Assembly: GCA_032716605.1 (NCBI GenBank)
Contig: CM064509.1
Coordinates: 37,020,259-37,084,258 of the forward strand
Length of the DNA stretch: 64,000 nucleotides
Reading direction: 5' to 3'
From: Paralithodes platypus
Taxonomy: Eukaryota > Arthropoda > Malacostraca > Decapoda > Lithodidae
Shown: in pieces, positions 1-10,639 of the stretch
Numbering within the stretch: the first letter of the stretch is position 1
Layout of the letters: every line of letters begins with the position of its first letter
The notes under the pieces: model-generated
Told to the model about the DNA's origin: nothing
Databases searched by the model: none
What the model saw: only the letters and a program-made list of their open reading frames with translations
Program-made: the position numbers and the translations under genes

Positions 1-60
1 CTATCTCATCTGAAAGGGAAAAATAGATTAGCCTAACCTAACACACACCATTCATACCAT

Positions 61-330
61 GCAACTACGACTACTTACTACGACTACATACTACGACTAC
101 ATACTACGACTACTAACTACGACTACTAACTACGACTACTTACTACGACTACTTACTACGACTACTTACTACGACTACTTACTACGACTACATACTACGA
201 CTACTTACTACGACTACTTACTACGACTACTAACTACGACTACTTACTACGACTACTCCACTACCTACTCCTAACCTACCCTCCTAACCTAACCACCACC
301 ACTACGACTACATACTACGACTACAACTAA
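61..330. repeat. 12-bp tandem repeat (TACTACGACTAC)n
   Basis: Units of TACTACGACTAC with small variants run almost unbroken to about 275 and resume at 298-330. Any reading frame here is a by-product of the 12-bp period. Confidence 0.95.
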
Positions 331-384
331 CTACTACTAACTACATCTAACTACAACTAACTAACTACAAACAAAACACAACTA

Positions 385-546
385 TCACTCCCCTTGAATC
401 TTAGTGGCGTGGGCAGTCTCTAGCAGCGGCGGTAGAGTCCTAAGGCAGCAACCGGCAGAGTCCGCAGGCAGCAGAGTCCACAAGCAGCAGAGTCCACAGG
501 CAGCAGAGTCCACAGGCAGCAGAGTCCACGGGCAGCCACCCCAATC
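385..546 (-). other. Exon-like unit 1 (possible terminal exon)
   Basis: Read on the minus strand, a pyrimidine-rich tract ending TTGTTTTTCAG abuts position 546 and fits a splice acceptor. The frame that follows (about 53 residues, Leu/Cys/Trp-rich) is open to a stop at 385. It contains a 15-bp minisatellite. The ~45 bases upstream of the acceptor are nearly identical to those upstream of the acceptor at 961, so the two units are duplicates. No protein family is recognised, and it may be a decayed gene or a non-coding transcript. Confidence 0.35.
443..535. repeat. 15-bp minisatellite
   Basis: About six units related to GGCAGCAGAGTCCAC. The GGCAGAGTCCA core recurs in the repeats at 840-960 and 2655-4380. 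Confidence 0.9.
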
Positions 547-833
547 CTGAAAAACAAGAAACAAAAAATTAATTTGGGCAATAGATTGACAAGCGCTGAG
601 ATCATATATAATCAATTAAACAATACTATGTTCACGACAAGTAGGCCAGTAATTAGTTTTGTCTTTGAATGTTCAACAGTTACATTAACATATGGAAATA
701 AGATACTAATTATTCAGCGACGATTATGATTCATATTTCTAGTAAACTTTTTAACTTTCAAATTGTGGAAATAAAAACTGATTATTGGCCTATGTGTCAT
801 GCACAGAGCATAATGAGTTGGGCAGTAACTCAC

Positions 834-961
834 CCCAGACAGTTCGTAGGTTGTGGTGGCAGAGTCCATAGTTAGGGGATGGTGTTGGTAGCTTGTGGTG
901 TGTTGGTAGAGTCCATAGTTGTTGGCAGTCTCGTAGAGCTGGCAGAGTTCACAAGCAGATC
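834..961 (-). other. Exon-like unit 2
   Basis: On the minus strand an acceptor (TTGTTTTCAG) precedes 961 and a strong donor match (GGG then GTGAGT) follows 834, bounding 128 bases. One frame is open across the unit (Cys/Tyr/Thr/His-rich, 42 residues). The same donor context, CTGGGGTGAGTTACTGC, recurs at 2654. No homologue is recognised. Confidence 0.35.
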
Positions 962-1164
962 CTGAAAACAAGAAACAATAAATTAATTTGGGCAATAGAT
1001 TACCAAGATGAGAGCTCACATAAATCATAAATAAAACTACTATTTTTCACAAATGGAATGTATTTCAGCAATGCGAGGTAAGCAACGAAATACGATGGTA
1101 ATTATCAAGCATCAATAATGAAAGGAATAGTTATAAACTTTCTGATTATGTCTAATTATCAATA

Positions 1165-1990
1165 ATATTGCGGGATATGTTAACAGTACAAAAGAACCGA
1201 GTTGCAATTAAACGTCTCTACTGAACTGGGTTGTATAGAAAACGGTAGTGCGCGCGTTGGTCCTGGGGCTGGCTGGCTGCCTGAGTCACCCAAAAATGCC
1301 TAAAACGCCCGAAATCACCACGCCCAAAATAACGCTACAGCATTCTAACCTACACCAATGGATTTACCGCATCATTTTAGACTTTCTTTATACTTTTTTC
1401 TTTGCTGGACTTGTGTCAGATTCTCCAAATTCGCCTCCCCTGAGCCAAGAATCGAAATTTTCAGTCACAAATTTGAAAGTCCATTAACTTTTGCAATTTT
1501 CGAGTTACAAGGCTGAGACTTTGACAATGAGTAGTTCTAGTTGTTCAGAGAAATGCACTTTCTCAGATTTTTCAATTTGTATTTTGTTCGAGAGATATGA
1601 ATAAATTAGTGCAGCTTTACAAATGAAACGTGAACTATACGTAAATGTGGTTGAAAGCAGTTGTTCCTTCACACAATTATGCACTTAATTATATATTCCG
1701 TTCTATATGAAAATTCACAACAGTAAGAAACTGTAATAACAACTGAATAATGTAGATATTGAAGTACTTGGTGATCCACGCACTCTGGCTGCCTGGTGCA
1801 AAGTCCAGCTAAAATCGCCCTAATTCACCACGCCCAAATTAACCTACACTTTTCTAACTTATGCCATTCGATTTACCGCATAATTTAACCCTTTCATTAA
1901 ACGTTTTTTTATACAACTTGTCACAGGTTTTCTCTATCCACATTCGTAAGTCCACAAATCGCACTTTTTTCAACAAGTCAGAATTCTTAT
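1165..1990. repeat. Duplicated block H, copy 1
   Basis: This block matches 4834-5690 over most of its length, including shared strings such as GGTTGTATAGAAAACGGTAG and ACGCCCGAAATCACCACGCC. Inside it, a ~200 bp segment (about 1260-1500) recurs in diverged form at about 1785-1990. The duplicated block and the family A element that follows it flank the minisatellite at 2655-4397 as direct repeats. No coding capacity is seen. Confidence 0.8.
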
Positions 1991-2137
1991 ACAATAATCT
2001 TGATCTCTGACCTCTCTGCTCAAAAGGGCCTAGAGCAAACTGGCTGTAAATATTCACACACCTATTTCTTGGTGGACTCTTCCCAAATGATAGAAACGTC
2101 AGCCCGATTGCTTTCATTAATTTCGAGTTATAAGCAG

Positions 2138-2350
2138 TTAACCTTTTCAAGCTCCAAAACGCATTTCTTTTCTGTGCTCTGGCAATTATTAGACGATTTT
2201 ATTCAGATTAGGAAGGGTATGTGGAAGTCAGAGGGTTGATTGAGAGAGTCTTTACCCTTTTAATACCCACAGATCCTTCTTAAGCTGCATAAAATCGTCT
2301 AATGATAACCAAAATATACTGCTAAAACGCGTCAGAGCTTCAGAGGTTAA
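2138..2350. mobile_element. TTAA-flanked foldback MITE, family A
   Basis: Family A definition: about 210 bp, bounded by TTAA, beginning TTAACCCCTTCAGTACCGG or TTAACCCTTTGAAGATTATG and ending with the complement. Each arm has ATTAGACGATTTTATTCAGC and CTTAGGAAGGATCT, so the whole element is an imperfect palindrome with no coding capacity. TTAA targets and CCC ends suggest a piggyBac-type origin (inference). In this copy the right arm has CAGATCCTTCTTAAGC and AAAATCGTCTAATG. Confidence 0.85.
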
Positions 2351-2407
2351 GGGGTCAACATTATTGTCAAGTTCGCTGGCGCTACCTATATTTGTATATG
2401 TGTCTTG

Positions 2408-2478
2408 ATAGCATAATGCATAGTCCGCGGAATTTCGATGTGAGTATCCTGGGTTCGAGTCCTCGGAGTGCCACATGT
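2408..2478 (+). other. tRNA-like sequence
   Basis: A B-box-like GGGTTCGAGTCC sits at 2452-2463 after a weak A-box-like stretch. No clean cloverleaf is evident. It is probably a SINE head or tRNA pseudogene. Confidence 0.35.
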
Positions 2479-2654
2479 ATTTGTTGACTTCATTAATTGA
2501 GTTTAGATGTAAAAAACATAATAATATTTCCTATTTCTCGTACTTGTTCAACATTCAATTTGTGAAAAAGAAACTCATTACTTGTCTACTTGTCTACTTG
2601 TCGCGAACAGAGTATATAACTATATATATTGTAATAAATTAAGCAGTAACTCAC

Positions 2655-4397
2655 CCCAGGCAGTTGGTAGGTTGGGATGTGTTGGCAGTTGGTAGGTTGG
2701 GATGTGTTGGCAGTAGGAGGTTGGGATGTGTTGGCAGAGTCCATTATCTAGCAGTGTTGGCAGTAGGTAGGTTGGGATGTGTTGGCAGTAGGAGGTTGGG
2801 ATGTGTTGGCAGAGTCCATTATCTCACAGTGTTGGCAGTTGGTAGGTTGGGATGTGTTGGCAGTTGGTAGGTTGGGATGTGTTGGCAGTTGGTAGGTTGG
2901 GATGTGTTGTCAGTAGGAGGTTGGGATGTGTTGGCAGAGTCCATTATCTCGCAGTGTTGGCAGTAGGTAGGTTGGGATGTGTTGGCAGTAGGAGGTTGGG
3001 ATGTGTTGGCAGAGTCCATTATCTCGCAGTGTTGGCAGTAGGTAGGTTGGGATGTGTTGGTAGGAGGTTGGGATGTGTTGGCAGAGTCCATTATCTCACA
3101 GTGTTGGCAGTTGGTAGGTTGGGATGTGTTGGCAGTAGGAGGTTGGGATATGTTGGCAGAGTCCATTATCTCGCAGTGTTGGCAGTTGGTAGGTTGGGAT
3201 GTGTTGGCAGTAGGAGGTTGGGATGTGTTGGCAGAGTCCATTATCTCGCAGTGTTGGCAGTAGGTAGGTTGGGATGTGTTGGCAGAGTCCATTATCTCAC
3301 AGTGTTGGCAGTTGGTAGGTTGGGATGTGTAGGCAGTTGGTAGGTTGGGATGTGTTGGCAGTTGGTAGGTTGGGATGTGTTGGCAGTAGGAGGTTGGGAT
3401 GTGTTGGCAGAGTCCATTATCTCGCAGTGTTGGCAGTTGGTAGGTTGGGATGTGTTGGCAGTAGGAGGTTGGGATGTGTTGGCAGAGTCCATTATCTCGC
3501 AGTGTTGGCAGTAGGTAGGTTGGGATGTGTTGGCAGTAGGAGGTTGGGATGTGTTGGCAGAGTCCATTATCTTGCAGTGTTGGCAGTTGGTAGGTTGGGA
3601 TGTGTTGGCAGTAGGAGGTTGGGATGTGTTGGCAGAGTCCATTATCTCACAGTGTTGGCAGTTGGTAGGTTGGGATGTGTTGGCAGTTGGTAGATTGGGA
3701 TGTGTTGGCAGTTGGTAGATTGGGATGTGTTGGCAGTAGGAGGTTGGGATGTGTTGGCAGAGTCCATTATCTCGCAGTGTTGGCAGTAGGTAGGTTGGGA
3801 TGTGTTGGCAGTAGGAGGTTGGGATGTGTTGGCAGAGTCCATTATCTCACAGTGTTGGCAGTTGGTAGGTTGGGATGTGTTGGCAGTAGGAGGTTGGGAT
3901 ATGTTGGCAGAGTCCATTATCTCGCAGTGTTGGCAGTAGGTAGGTTGGGATGTGTTGGCAGTTGGTAGATTGGGGAGTGTTGGCAGTTGGTAGATTGGGA
4001 TGTGTTGGCAGTAGGAGGTTGGGATGTGTTGGCAGAGTCCATTATCTCGCAGTGTTGGCAGTAGGTAGGTTGGGATGTGTTGGCAGTAGGAGGTTGGGAT
4101 GTGTTGGCAGAGTCCATTATCTCGCAGTGTTGGCAGTTGGTAGGTTGGGATGTGTTGGCAGTAGGAGGTTGGGATGTGTTGGCAGAGTCCATTATCTCGC
4201 AGTGTTGGCAGTAGGTAGGTAGGTTGGGATGTGTTGGCAGTAGGAGGTTGGGATGTGTTGGCAGAGTCCATTATCTCGCAGTGTTGGCAGTTGGTAGGTT
4301 GGGATGTGTTGGCAGTAGGAGGTTGGGATGTGTTGGCAGAGTCCATTATCTAGCAGTGTTGGCAGTTGCGTAGAGTTGGCAGGCAACAACTCAAATC
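2655..4397 (-). repeat. Exon-like unit 3: 25/75-bp minisatellite array between splice-like signals
   Basis: About 1.7 kb of a 75-bp higher-order unit, itself made of ~25-bp pieces sharing GGTTGGGATGTGTTGGCAG. On the minus strand the array starts after an acceptor (CTCTTTTTCAG before 4397) and ends at GG then GTGAGT (donor at 2654), the same donor context as the unit at 834. The bounded length, 1743, is a multiple of three, yet each of the three minus-strand frames entering at the acceptor meets a stop, and unit gains and losses shift frames. If transcribed it is more likely a non-coding or decayed exon. Confidence 0.6.
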
Positions 4398-4590
4398 CTG
4401 AAAAAGAGAAAAATAAAAATAATTAATAATCGATTAGAATATTCGACTACGAAATAGTTAATAGTACAGGTTCTAAATATTAGTAATATACCGGTTCTAA
4501 ATATTAGTAATAAGGACTATTAATCACTAAAATACGCGACTGAGAAACATTAACAAAAGTACGGATCTTTAAAATTAATTAAATAAAGAC

Positions 4591-4825
4591 TAACCCTTTC
4601 ACGCATATGACGCGATTTTGAGCCTATTGGGGATATGTTAAAGCCATTGTTACCATCAGGGGTATTTAGAAACCTTTAGTTTAGTTACTTCAACCTCTGT
4701 AGTTGTCTTTGAGTTAGCTGTGGGCAGAAAACTAATTTTGGAGAGGTAATTATAAGAGTGAGAGAACTCAAATTTGTATTGCTAATCTGGCAACCTCTGC
4801 GTCATAAATGCGTGAAAGTACTGTA
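4591..4825. mobile_element. Foldback MITE, family G
   Basis: Begins CTAACCCTTTCACGCATATG and ends near GCGTCATAAATGCGTGAAAG, giving short inverted ends. Related sequence starts at 12646 and 44211. This copy has TTTAGTTTAGTTAC where the 44 kb copy carries an inserted family F element, so it acts as a paralogous empty site. Confidence 0.65.
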
Positions 4826-4833
4826 TTTACAAA

Positions 4834-5690
4834 CTGCAGGATATGTTGACAGTACAAAGAACCGAGTTGCATATAAATGTCTCTGCTGAACTGGGTTGTA
4901 TAGAAAACGGTAGCGCGCGCATTGGTAGTGGGGCTGGCTGGCTGCCTGAGTCGCCCAAAAACGCCCGAAATTACCACGCCCAAAATAACGCTACAGCATT
5001 CTAACCTACACCAATGGATTTACCGCATCATTTTAGAGGATTTACCGCATCATTGTAGACTTTCTTTATACTTTTTTCTTTGCTGGACTTGTGTCAGTTT
5101 CTCTATATTCGCTTCCCCTGAGCCAAGAATCGAAATTTTCAGTCACAAATTTGAAAGTCCAGTAACTTTTGTAGTTTTTGAGTTACAAGCTTGAGACTTT
5201 GACAATAGGTAGTTCGATTTATTTCTAGAAATTCATTTTTTCAGATTTTTAAATTTGTGTATTTTAAGAAAGTTACGAATAAATTAGTGCCGCTTTATTC
5301 ATAAAACGTGAATTATAAGTAAATGTGGTTGAAATTAGTGGTATATTCACACAAATATGCACTCAATAATATAGTCCGTTTCATAAACACCCTTAACAAA
5401 TAAATAATATTCAATAATAACCAAATAATACAAATAATAAAGGACTTGGTGATCCCCGCGCGCTGGGCTAGTCTGGCTGTCTGGCCCAATAACTTCCCAA
5501 AACGCCCGAATTTACTACGCCCAAAATTAACGCTACACCTTTCTAACCTACACCAATCGATTTACCACATCATTTTAGCCTACCTTCTCTACATTTTAAT
5601 TTGCTGGACTTGTGTCAGTTTCTCCAAATTCGCCTTCCCGGAGCCAAGAATCGAAATTTTCAGTCTCAAATTTGAAAGTCCATTTGTAAC
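4834..5690. repeat. Duplicated block H, copy 2
   Basis: Counterpart of 1165-1990. Internal segments at about 4930-5180 and 5465-5690 are diverged copies of each other, so the ~200 bp core occurs four times in the first 6 kb. Between the cores, both blocks keep AAATTAGTGC and AAATGTGGTTGAAA. Confidence 0.8.
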
Positions 5691-5846
5691 TAAGTACTGG
5701 TAATTGGTAAAATTTTGTATTTACGCAATGTGCTACTTATTTATACATTCTGTCTCAGATTAATCTATAACAAACGAAAAACGTAGTATAAAAGAAGAAC
5801 TTAGTATTAAAGTACTGACTATCCACGCACTCTAAACCTTGATTTT

Positions 5847-6058
5847 TTAACCCCTTGAAGCTCTGACGCGTTTTAGCAGATTATTTTGGCTATCATTAGA
5901 CGATCTTATGCAGCTTAGGAAGGATCTGTGGGTATTGAAAGGGTAAAGGCTATCTCAATCAACCCTCTGACTTCCATATACCTTTCCTAATCTGAATAAA
6001 ATCGTCTAATAATTACCAGAAAACAAAAGAAATGCGTCTTGGATCTTGAAAGGGTTAA
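5847..6058. mobile_element. Family A MITE
   Basis: Full-length copy from TTAACCCCTTGAAG to CTTGAAAGGGTTAA. It lies about 1 kb beyond the start of block H copy 2, just as the copy at 2138 follows block H copy 1. Confidence 0.85.
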
Positions 6059-6090
6059 GTTAATGTGTGTGATTATCTATTCATCAACTC

Positions 6091-6220
6091 TGCGTAAGTT
6101 AGGAGGGTTGAGATAGTCTTTTACCTCAATAATTCCAACAGATCCTTCCTAAGCTGTATAAAATCGTCTCTTGACAGCCAGAAAAACTGCTAAACTGCGT
6201 CATAATCTTCAAAGGGTTAA
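6091..6220. mobile_element. Family A MITE, right part only
   Basis: Carries the right-arm elements CAGATCCTTCCTAAGCTG and AAAATCGTCTC and ends TTCAAAGGGTTAA. The left arm is missing. Confidence 0.7.
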
Positions 6221-6253
6221 ATTTAGCCTTATACCAAGGGATCAATAACTTAC

Positions 6254-6590
6254 CTTGGGTTAGTTGTGGTAGTGGTGGTCGTAATGGTGGAGATCGTACT
6301 GGTGGTAGTTGTGGTCGAGATGTTCTGCTGGTTGTTGTGGTAGTGGTGGTTGTTGAGGTGGTATTGGTGGTTGTTGAGGTAGTGGTGGTGGTTGTGGTGG
6401 TGGTGGTTGTTATATTGGTGGTAGAGATCGTACAAGTGGTAGTGGTGGTGGTAGCAGGTGGTGGTTGTTGTGATGGTGGTTGTTGTGGTAGTGGTGGTGG
6501 TGGTTGTTGTGGTAGTGGTGGTGGTGGTTGTGGTATAGATGGCACTGGTACTAGTTTCGGTAGAGATGTTTATTTCATTTGATTTTTGTT
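6254..6590 (-). repeat. Triplet microsatellite (ACC/ACA/ACT on minus), with a splice-donor-like edge
   Basis: GGT/TGT triplets on the plus strand read as Thr, Pro and Gln runs on the minus strand. At 6253 the minus strand has CCCAAG followed by GTAAGT, a consensus donor, so this could be the end of a mucin-like exon. Simple expansion explains the open frame equally well. I see no signal peptide and no non-repetitive domain. Confidence 0.5.
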
Positions 6591-6604
6591 TTCTCTTAAC
6601 TGTA

Positions 6605-6985
6605 ATTAATGGTGGTAGTCGTGGTGGTGGTAGTCGCCGAGGTAGTAAACGTAGTGGTTGTAGTAGTGGTTGTAGTTGTGGTAGCTGATATGGTGGTAGC
6701 CGTGGTAGTAGCTGTGGTGGTGGTGGTGGTGGTGGTGGTAGACATAGTTGTGGTAGCCGTGGTGGAAATAGTAGTGGTGGTTATAGTGGTAACCATTTTC
6801 GTGGTGGTAGTAGTTGAGGTGATTATAGTGGTAGTGGCGGTAATTGTGGTAGCTGTAGTGGTTTTAATGGGGGTGGGAGCTGTGGCAGCCGTGGTAGTAG
6901 TAGTGATGGTAGTTGTGGTATCTGGTTGTAGTCGTGGTAGCTGTGGTTGTAGTCGTGGTAGTTGTGGTACCTGTGGTGGTAGTCG
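6605..6985. repeat. GGT/AGT triplet microsatellite
   Basis: Nearly pure GGTGGTAGT-type triplets. On the minus strand the repeat begins directly after the end of the retroelement tail at about 6990, so it may have grown from the short tandem tail typical of RTE 3' ends (inference). Confidence 0.9.
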
Positions 6986-6989
6986 TAGT

Positions 6990-7510
6990 GTTGGTGATCT
7001 TCTTTCGGCTGTTTCTCTTAGGGGTCGCCACAGCAGATCACTCGCCTCCATCTCACGCTGTCCCCTGCTATCACACCAACATGTCCTCTCTCACTGCATC
7101 CATGATCCTCCTCTTTGGCTTTCCTCTTTTAGTTTTGCCTGGTAGCTCCATCCCAAGCATCCTTCTCCCAACATACGTCCCTCCTCTGCACATGTCCAAA
7201 CCACCTTCCGGCTCAATCTCGCCTCTCTCGCTTTGTCCCGTCGTACATGCGCTGTCCCTCTAATATACTCATTTCTAATTCTGTCCATCCTTGTCACTCC
7301 AAAAGAAAATCGCAGCATCTTCAACTCTGCTACCCCTCCAACTCTGCCACCCGTCTTGTTGCCAATGCCACCGTCTCCATACCGTACACCATAGCTGGTC
7401 TCACTACCGTCTTGTATACTTTCGCTTTCACTTTTGCAGAAACCCTTCTATAGCAGATTACTCCAGCTGTCACCCTTATCCACCCATTCCACTCGGCCGG
7501 CACCTTAGTG
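6990..7510 (-). pseudogene. RTE-like reverse transcriptase, C-terminal fragment
   Basis: On the minus strand the residues read ELKMLRFSFGVTRMDRIRNE, then IRG and KAREARL, then RRMLGEG with a late TAERRSPT. This is the order found after the reverse transcriptase domain in RTE/BovB-like LINE proteins. The best open stretch is 7091-7324, with upstream parts (RT palm, endonuclease) missing and at least one stop and frame breaks near 7040 and 7450. It is flanked on both sides by triplet microsatellites. I judge it a dead, 5'-truncated insertion. Confidence 0.75.
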
Positions 7511-7514
7511 TTGG

Positions 7515-7790
7515 TGGTTAGTGGTGGTAATGGTACCTGTGGTAGTAGTTGTGGTAGCTGTGGTGGTAGTCGTTGTAGTTGTGGTGGTAGCGGTGTTGGC
7601 AGTAGTCGTCGTGATGGTAGCGTTGACAGTTAATAGTGATCGTTCTGGTGGTAGCGGTGTTGGCAGTAGTCGCAGTAGTAGTCGTGGTGGTAGTAGTTGT
7701 GATAGCCGTTGTAGTAGCCGTGGTAGTAGTTGTGGTGGTAGCGGTGATGGCAGTAGTCGTAGTGGTGGTGGTGGTAGCGTTGGCAGTTAA
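7515..7790. repeat. GGT/AGT triplet microsatellite
   Basis: Same triplet composition as 6605-6985, on the other side of the RTE fragment. Thr-rich frames on the minus strand follow from it. Confidence 0.9.
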
Positions 7791-7885
7791 TACGTAAGCA
7801 CCAAAACCCACACATTCTGGAAGGAAGAATTATAATCATTAGTAACATTGTCAGATTTCTAATACCGGTAAAATAAAAATGCATT

Positions 7886-7970
7886 AAGGGGAGATGGGTC
7901 GTTTTTCTGGTCCACTTCTCCCTCATGTTTAGCCTCATTAGTATTCAGATTGCATGACGTTCAGCCCATT
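7886..7970 (+). mobile_element. Family B element, left-end fragment
   Basis: TTAAGGGGAGATGGGTCG followed by TTCTCCCTCATGTTTAGCC matches the start of family B (defined at 21195). It is truncated at an ACAT microsatellite (7971-8001). Confidence 0.7.
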
Positions 7971-8001
7971 AAATAAATACATACATACATACATACATAC
8001 A
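7971..8001. repeat. (ACAT)n microsatellite
   Basis: Six to seven ACAT units at the break point of the family B fragment. Confidence 0.9.
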
Positions 8002-8023
8002 CCTCTTCCATATCCTTGATTAT

Positions 8024-8235
8024 TTAACCCTTTGAAGATTGTGACGCATTTTAACAGTTTATTCTGGCTATCGATAGACGATTTAATATAATTTAGGAAG
8101 TATATGTGGGAATTATATGGGTAAAGACTATCTCAACTAACCCTCTGGCTTCCATATGCCCTTCCCAATCTGAATAAAATCATCTAATAATAGCCCGAAA
8201 ACAGAAAAAGCGTCATGGTATCGTCTAAGAGTTAA
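8024..8235. mobile_element. Family A MITE
   Basis: Full length, from TTAACCCTTTGAAGATTGTG to CTAAGAGTTAA, with somewhat decayed arms (ATAGACGATTTAATATAATT). Confidence 0.8.
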
Positions 8236-8481
8236 GTGTGTACCGGTATAGCATTAAAGTGATAAAGTCTACGGACCCTACACATACACAACCCCTATCA
8301 TTGTCGGTGGTAGTTACTATAGATATATCGTATGCCTAGCCAGTTAATATGGTGTGTTATTAGTTGAGATAGCAATGAAAAGTATTAGCACATTATTACA
8401 CCACAATAATTGATATTAAAACAATTAGTGGAATATAATACAAACACATAGCAACTGCATACTGTCCACTGAGTATTGAGG

Positions 8482-8755
8482 GATGGATGGATGCAGTGGG
8501 AGGAAGGGAGGGAGGGTGGGAGATGGATGTAGTGGGGAGGAAGGGAGGGAAGGTGGGAGATGGATGTAGTGGGATGAGGGAGGGAGGGATGCATGCAGTG
8601 GGGAGGGAGGGAGGGAGGAAGGGGGATGAAAGCAGTGGGGAGGGCAGGGGGATGAATGCAGTGGGGAGGGAGGAGAATTAATGCAGTGGGGAGGACGAGA
8701 GGGAGGAGGGTGGGTGGGCCATAAATGGAGTACGGAGGGAGGGAGGTGGATAGAA
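8482..8755. repeat. Purine-rich minisatellite
   Basis: Irregular units of GGAGGGAGGGAGG with ATGGATG or ATGCAGTGGG. The strand is almost all purine over 270 bases. Confidence 0.85.
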
Positions 8756-9004
8756 AAACATTAATAAACTGGTATTGAAAGGGTATACAAAAAGGGAAAC
8801 AAGTCACTCCGGCCCACAGATCTTCCGGTTCCAGTAACTCCGGCCCTATAATTACTTTGGTCAAAACTCTTGGTATTCTATGGACTAGCGTATCAGAAGA
8901 TGGGACTTCCTTGGACCCTTCCCTGCTGTTTAGGCTGAGGGTTTGGGAAGCCTACCAGGTGAAATAACTATGCCCTGTCGGGTGAGGACTGGTCCTCTCC
9001 AGAG

Positions 9005-9480
9005 TGCATAGGGCCATGTGAGGGTTGCTATGGACGTGTAGGTTGCTGGGTCATGTGGTGAGGGTTGCTATGGACGTGTAGGTTGCTAGGGTCATGTGGT
9101 GAGGGTTGCTAGGGTCATGTGGTGAGGGTTGCTATGGACGTGTGGGTTGCTATGGACATGTGTTGGTTGCTAGGGCTGCGTGCTAGACTTGCGCGCTGTG
9201 TGTGGTGTGGGGGAGGAGTCGAGGTGTTGGTTGCTTGTCACTGCTCTGGTCCGAGATGCCTCCATGCCGTTCCTAGGGATATATTTGGGTTGCTAGGGAC
9301 ATGTTGTGTGCGTTGCTAAGGACATACTGGGTTGGTTGCTAGGACTGCGTGGGAGACTTGCGCGCTGTGTGTGGTGTGGGGAGGAGCTTAAGTGTTGGTT
9401 GTTGTCACTGTTCTGGTTCGAGATGCCCCCCATGCCGTGTTGTCCTCTTGCATTGTGAGGATTTCAAGGGGTGTCCACCG
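9005..9480. repeat. Nested tandem repeat, ~40-bp and ~172-bp periods
   Basis: Short units sharing GAGGGTTGCTATGGACGTGT run from 9018 to about 9170. A longer unit beginning GGTTGCTAGG and carrying ACTTGCGCGCTGTGTGTGG then occurs at 9165 and again at 9337. Confidence 0.8.
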
Positions 9481-9564
9481 TGTCTGTAGGGCTACTTGTC
9501 TTGGATACGCTGTTAAATCCTTTCAGTATCCGGGGAAACTTTTCACTTTACTGTGGTGTGTGTG

Positions 9565-9722
9565 TTGGGTGGGGGGGGGGGGGGGGGGGGGGCTCAACAT
9601 ATCCTGTATCAATTTTGTTTAGTCTATGCCCAAAACTCAATTCTTTTCTGTGGGTTTCGAGGGGTTGGGCGAGAGGGAGCATCCGGATAAGTACAGAATT
9701 ACCGAGAGAGAGAGAGAGAGAT
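9565..9722. repeat. Poly-G / (GA)n dispersed unit, copy 1
   Basis: A G run of about 22, then ~110 bp containing CAACATATCCTGTATC, CATCCGGATAAGTA and ACCGAGAGAGAG. The same order recurs at 10640-10790, where the GA tract is about a hundred times longer. Confidence 0.85.
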
Positions 9723-9904
9723 AATTTTGTTGTTGTATTCTATTTTATAAGGCCATCAGAAAATCAACTGAACTCTCTTGACTCCCACAATAATCAAATT
9801 CCTTCCTAAACTAAATATAATCAACTATATCTTTCATATATTATATCCGTGTGGTTTGTATACAGGGAGGCCGGTGTGACTAGGGGCCGGAATGAATTGT
9901 AATC

Positions 9905-10065
9905 TAAAAAAAGGTGTTGGTGGTGTAATGGTTTAGGTGCTTATGTTCTGGGTGTGGTGTCCCGAGTTGGAATCCCGGGAGGACCATATGCTTTCATTAG
10001 TGTATTCAAGTGCATTGAGGGTTTGTAGGTGATGATTAATGTTAAGAACGGGGTGTTACTTAATT
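9905..10065 (+). mobile_element. tRNA-derived SINE-like element S1
   Basis: A pol III A-box-like GTGGTGTAATGGTTTAGG and a B-box-like GAGTTGGAATCCC are followed by a non-tRNA body ending AAGAACGGGGTGTTACTT. Inverted copies lie at 40692-40857 and 56857-57000, with the same tail (TTCTTAACATTAATCATC in their orientation). Confidence 0.75.
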
Positions 10066-10139
10066 TATATACAATACAGTAATTGGATATATTGATAGTG
10101 ATTTACCCTTCTATACTTATATTGGGAGGCCGGTTCACA

Positions 10140-10325
10140 TTTTATCCTTAACACTGGTCTGGCAGCTTATTAGGTCAACTTTTAAGATAGTTCGGTTACC
10201 AAAATTCATCTACCATCAGTCTAGTTTACGATACCAGGGCGAAATACTCCAGAAATGTTGCCAGAAAAATGTTGATCATCGAATGTTGACTATAAAGGCT
10301 CTCGTGTGATACCAGCTTAAAGGTT
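10140..10325. mobile_element. Family F MITE, left-truncated
   Basis: Matches the family F interior (ACTGGTCTGGCAGCTTAT, CATCAGTCTAGTTT) and right end (CTCTCGTGTGATACCAGCTT). The left inverted end is missing. The family is defined at 44301. Confidence 0.75.
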
Positions 10326-10639
10326 CTGGCCGTTAGTAGTAATGGTAGCTTGGTATGAGTTTGCTTTTGTTAACATAATACCTATTATGTAATTCTTTAC
10401 CGTATTTCTCCTTTAAAAACCTTACTGGATTGTCTGATAATTACGAGATTAGGAACCTATACAATACTTAATGAAGCTTAGTTTACCAGATTAGAAGATA
10501 GAAGATGCTGATCACGAATGACTGGTAAGTGATTTTCGGACAAGGTTATTTTTTAAATGGGCCTCCACTCCCCTCCTTAATAATATGGTCTAGTTTGGAG
10601 GGGCTGACTGACCCCATATACTGATGATTACAATACGTC

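Noticed and set aside
32..48. CCTAACCTAAC as arthropod telomere repeat (TTAGG)
   Set aside because: Only two units, surrounded by a different 12-bp repeat.
6596..7051. Thr-rich 151-residue protein as a confirmed mucin
   Set aside because: Triplet microsatellite next to a dead LINE. Kept only as a weak exon possibility at the 6253 donor.
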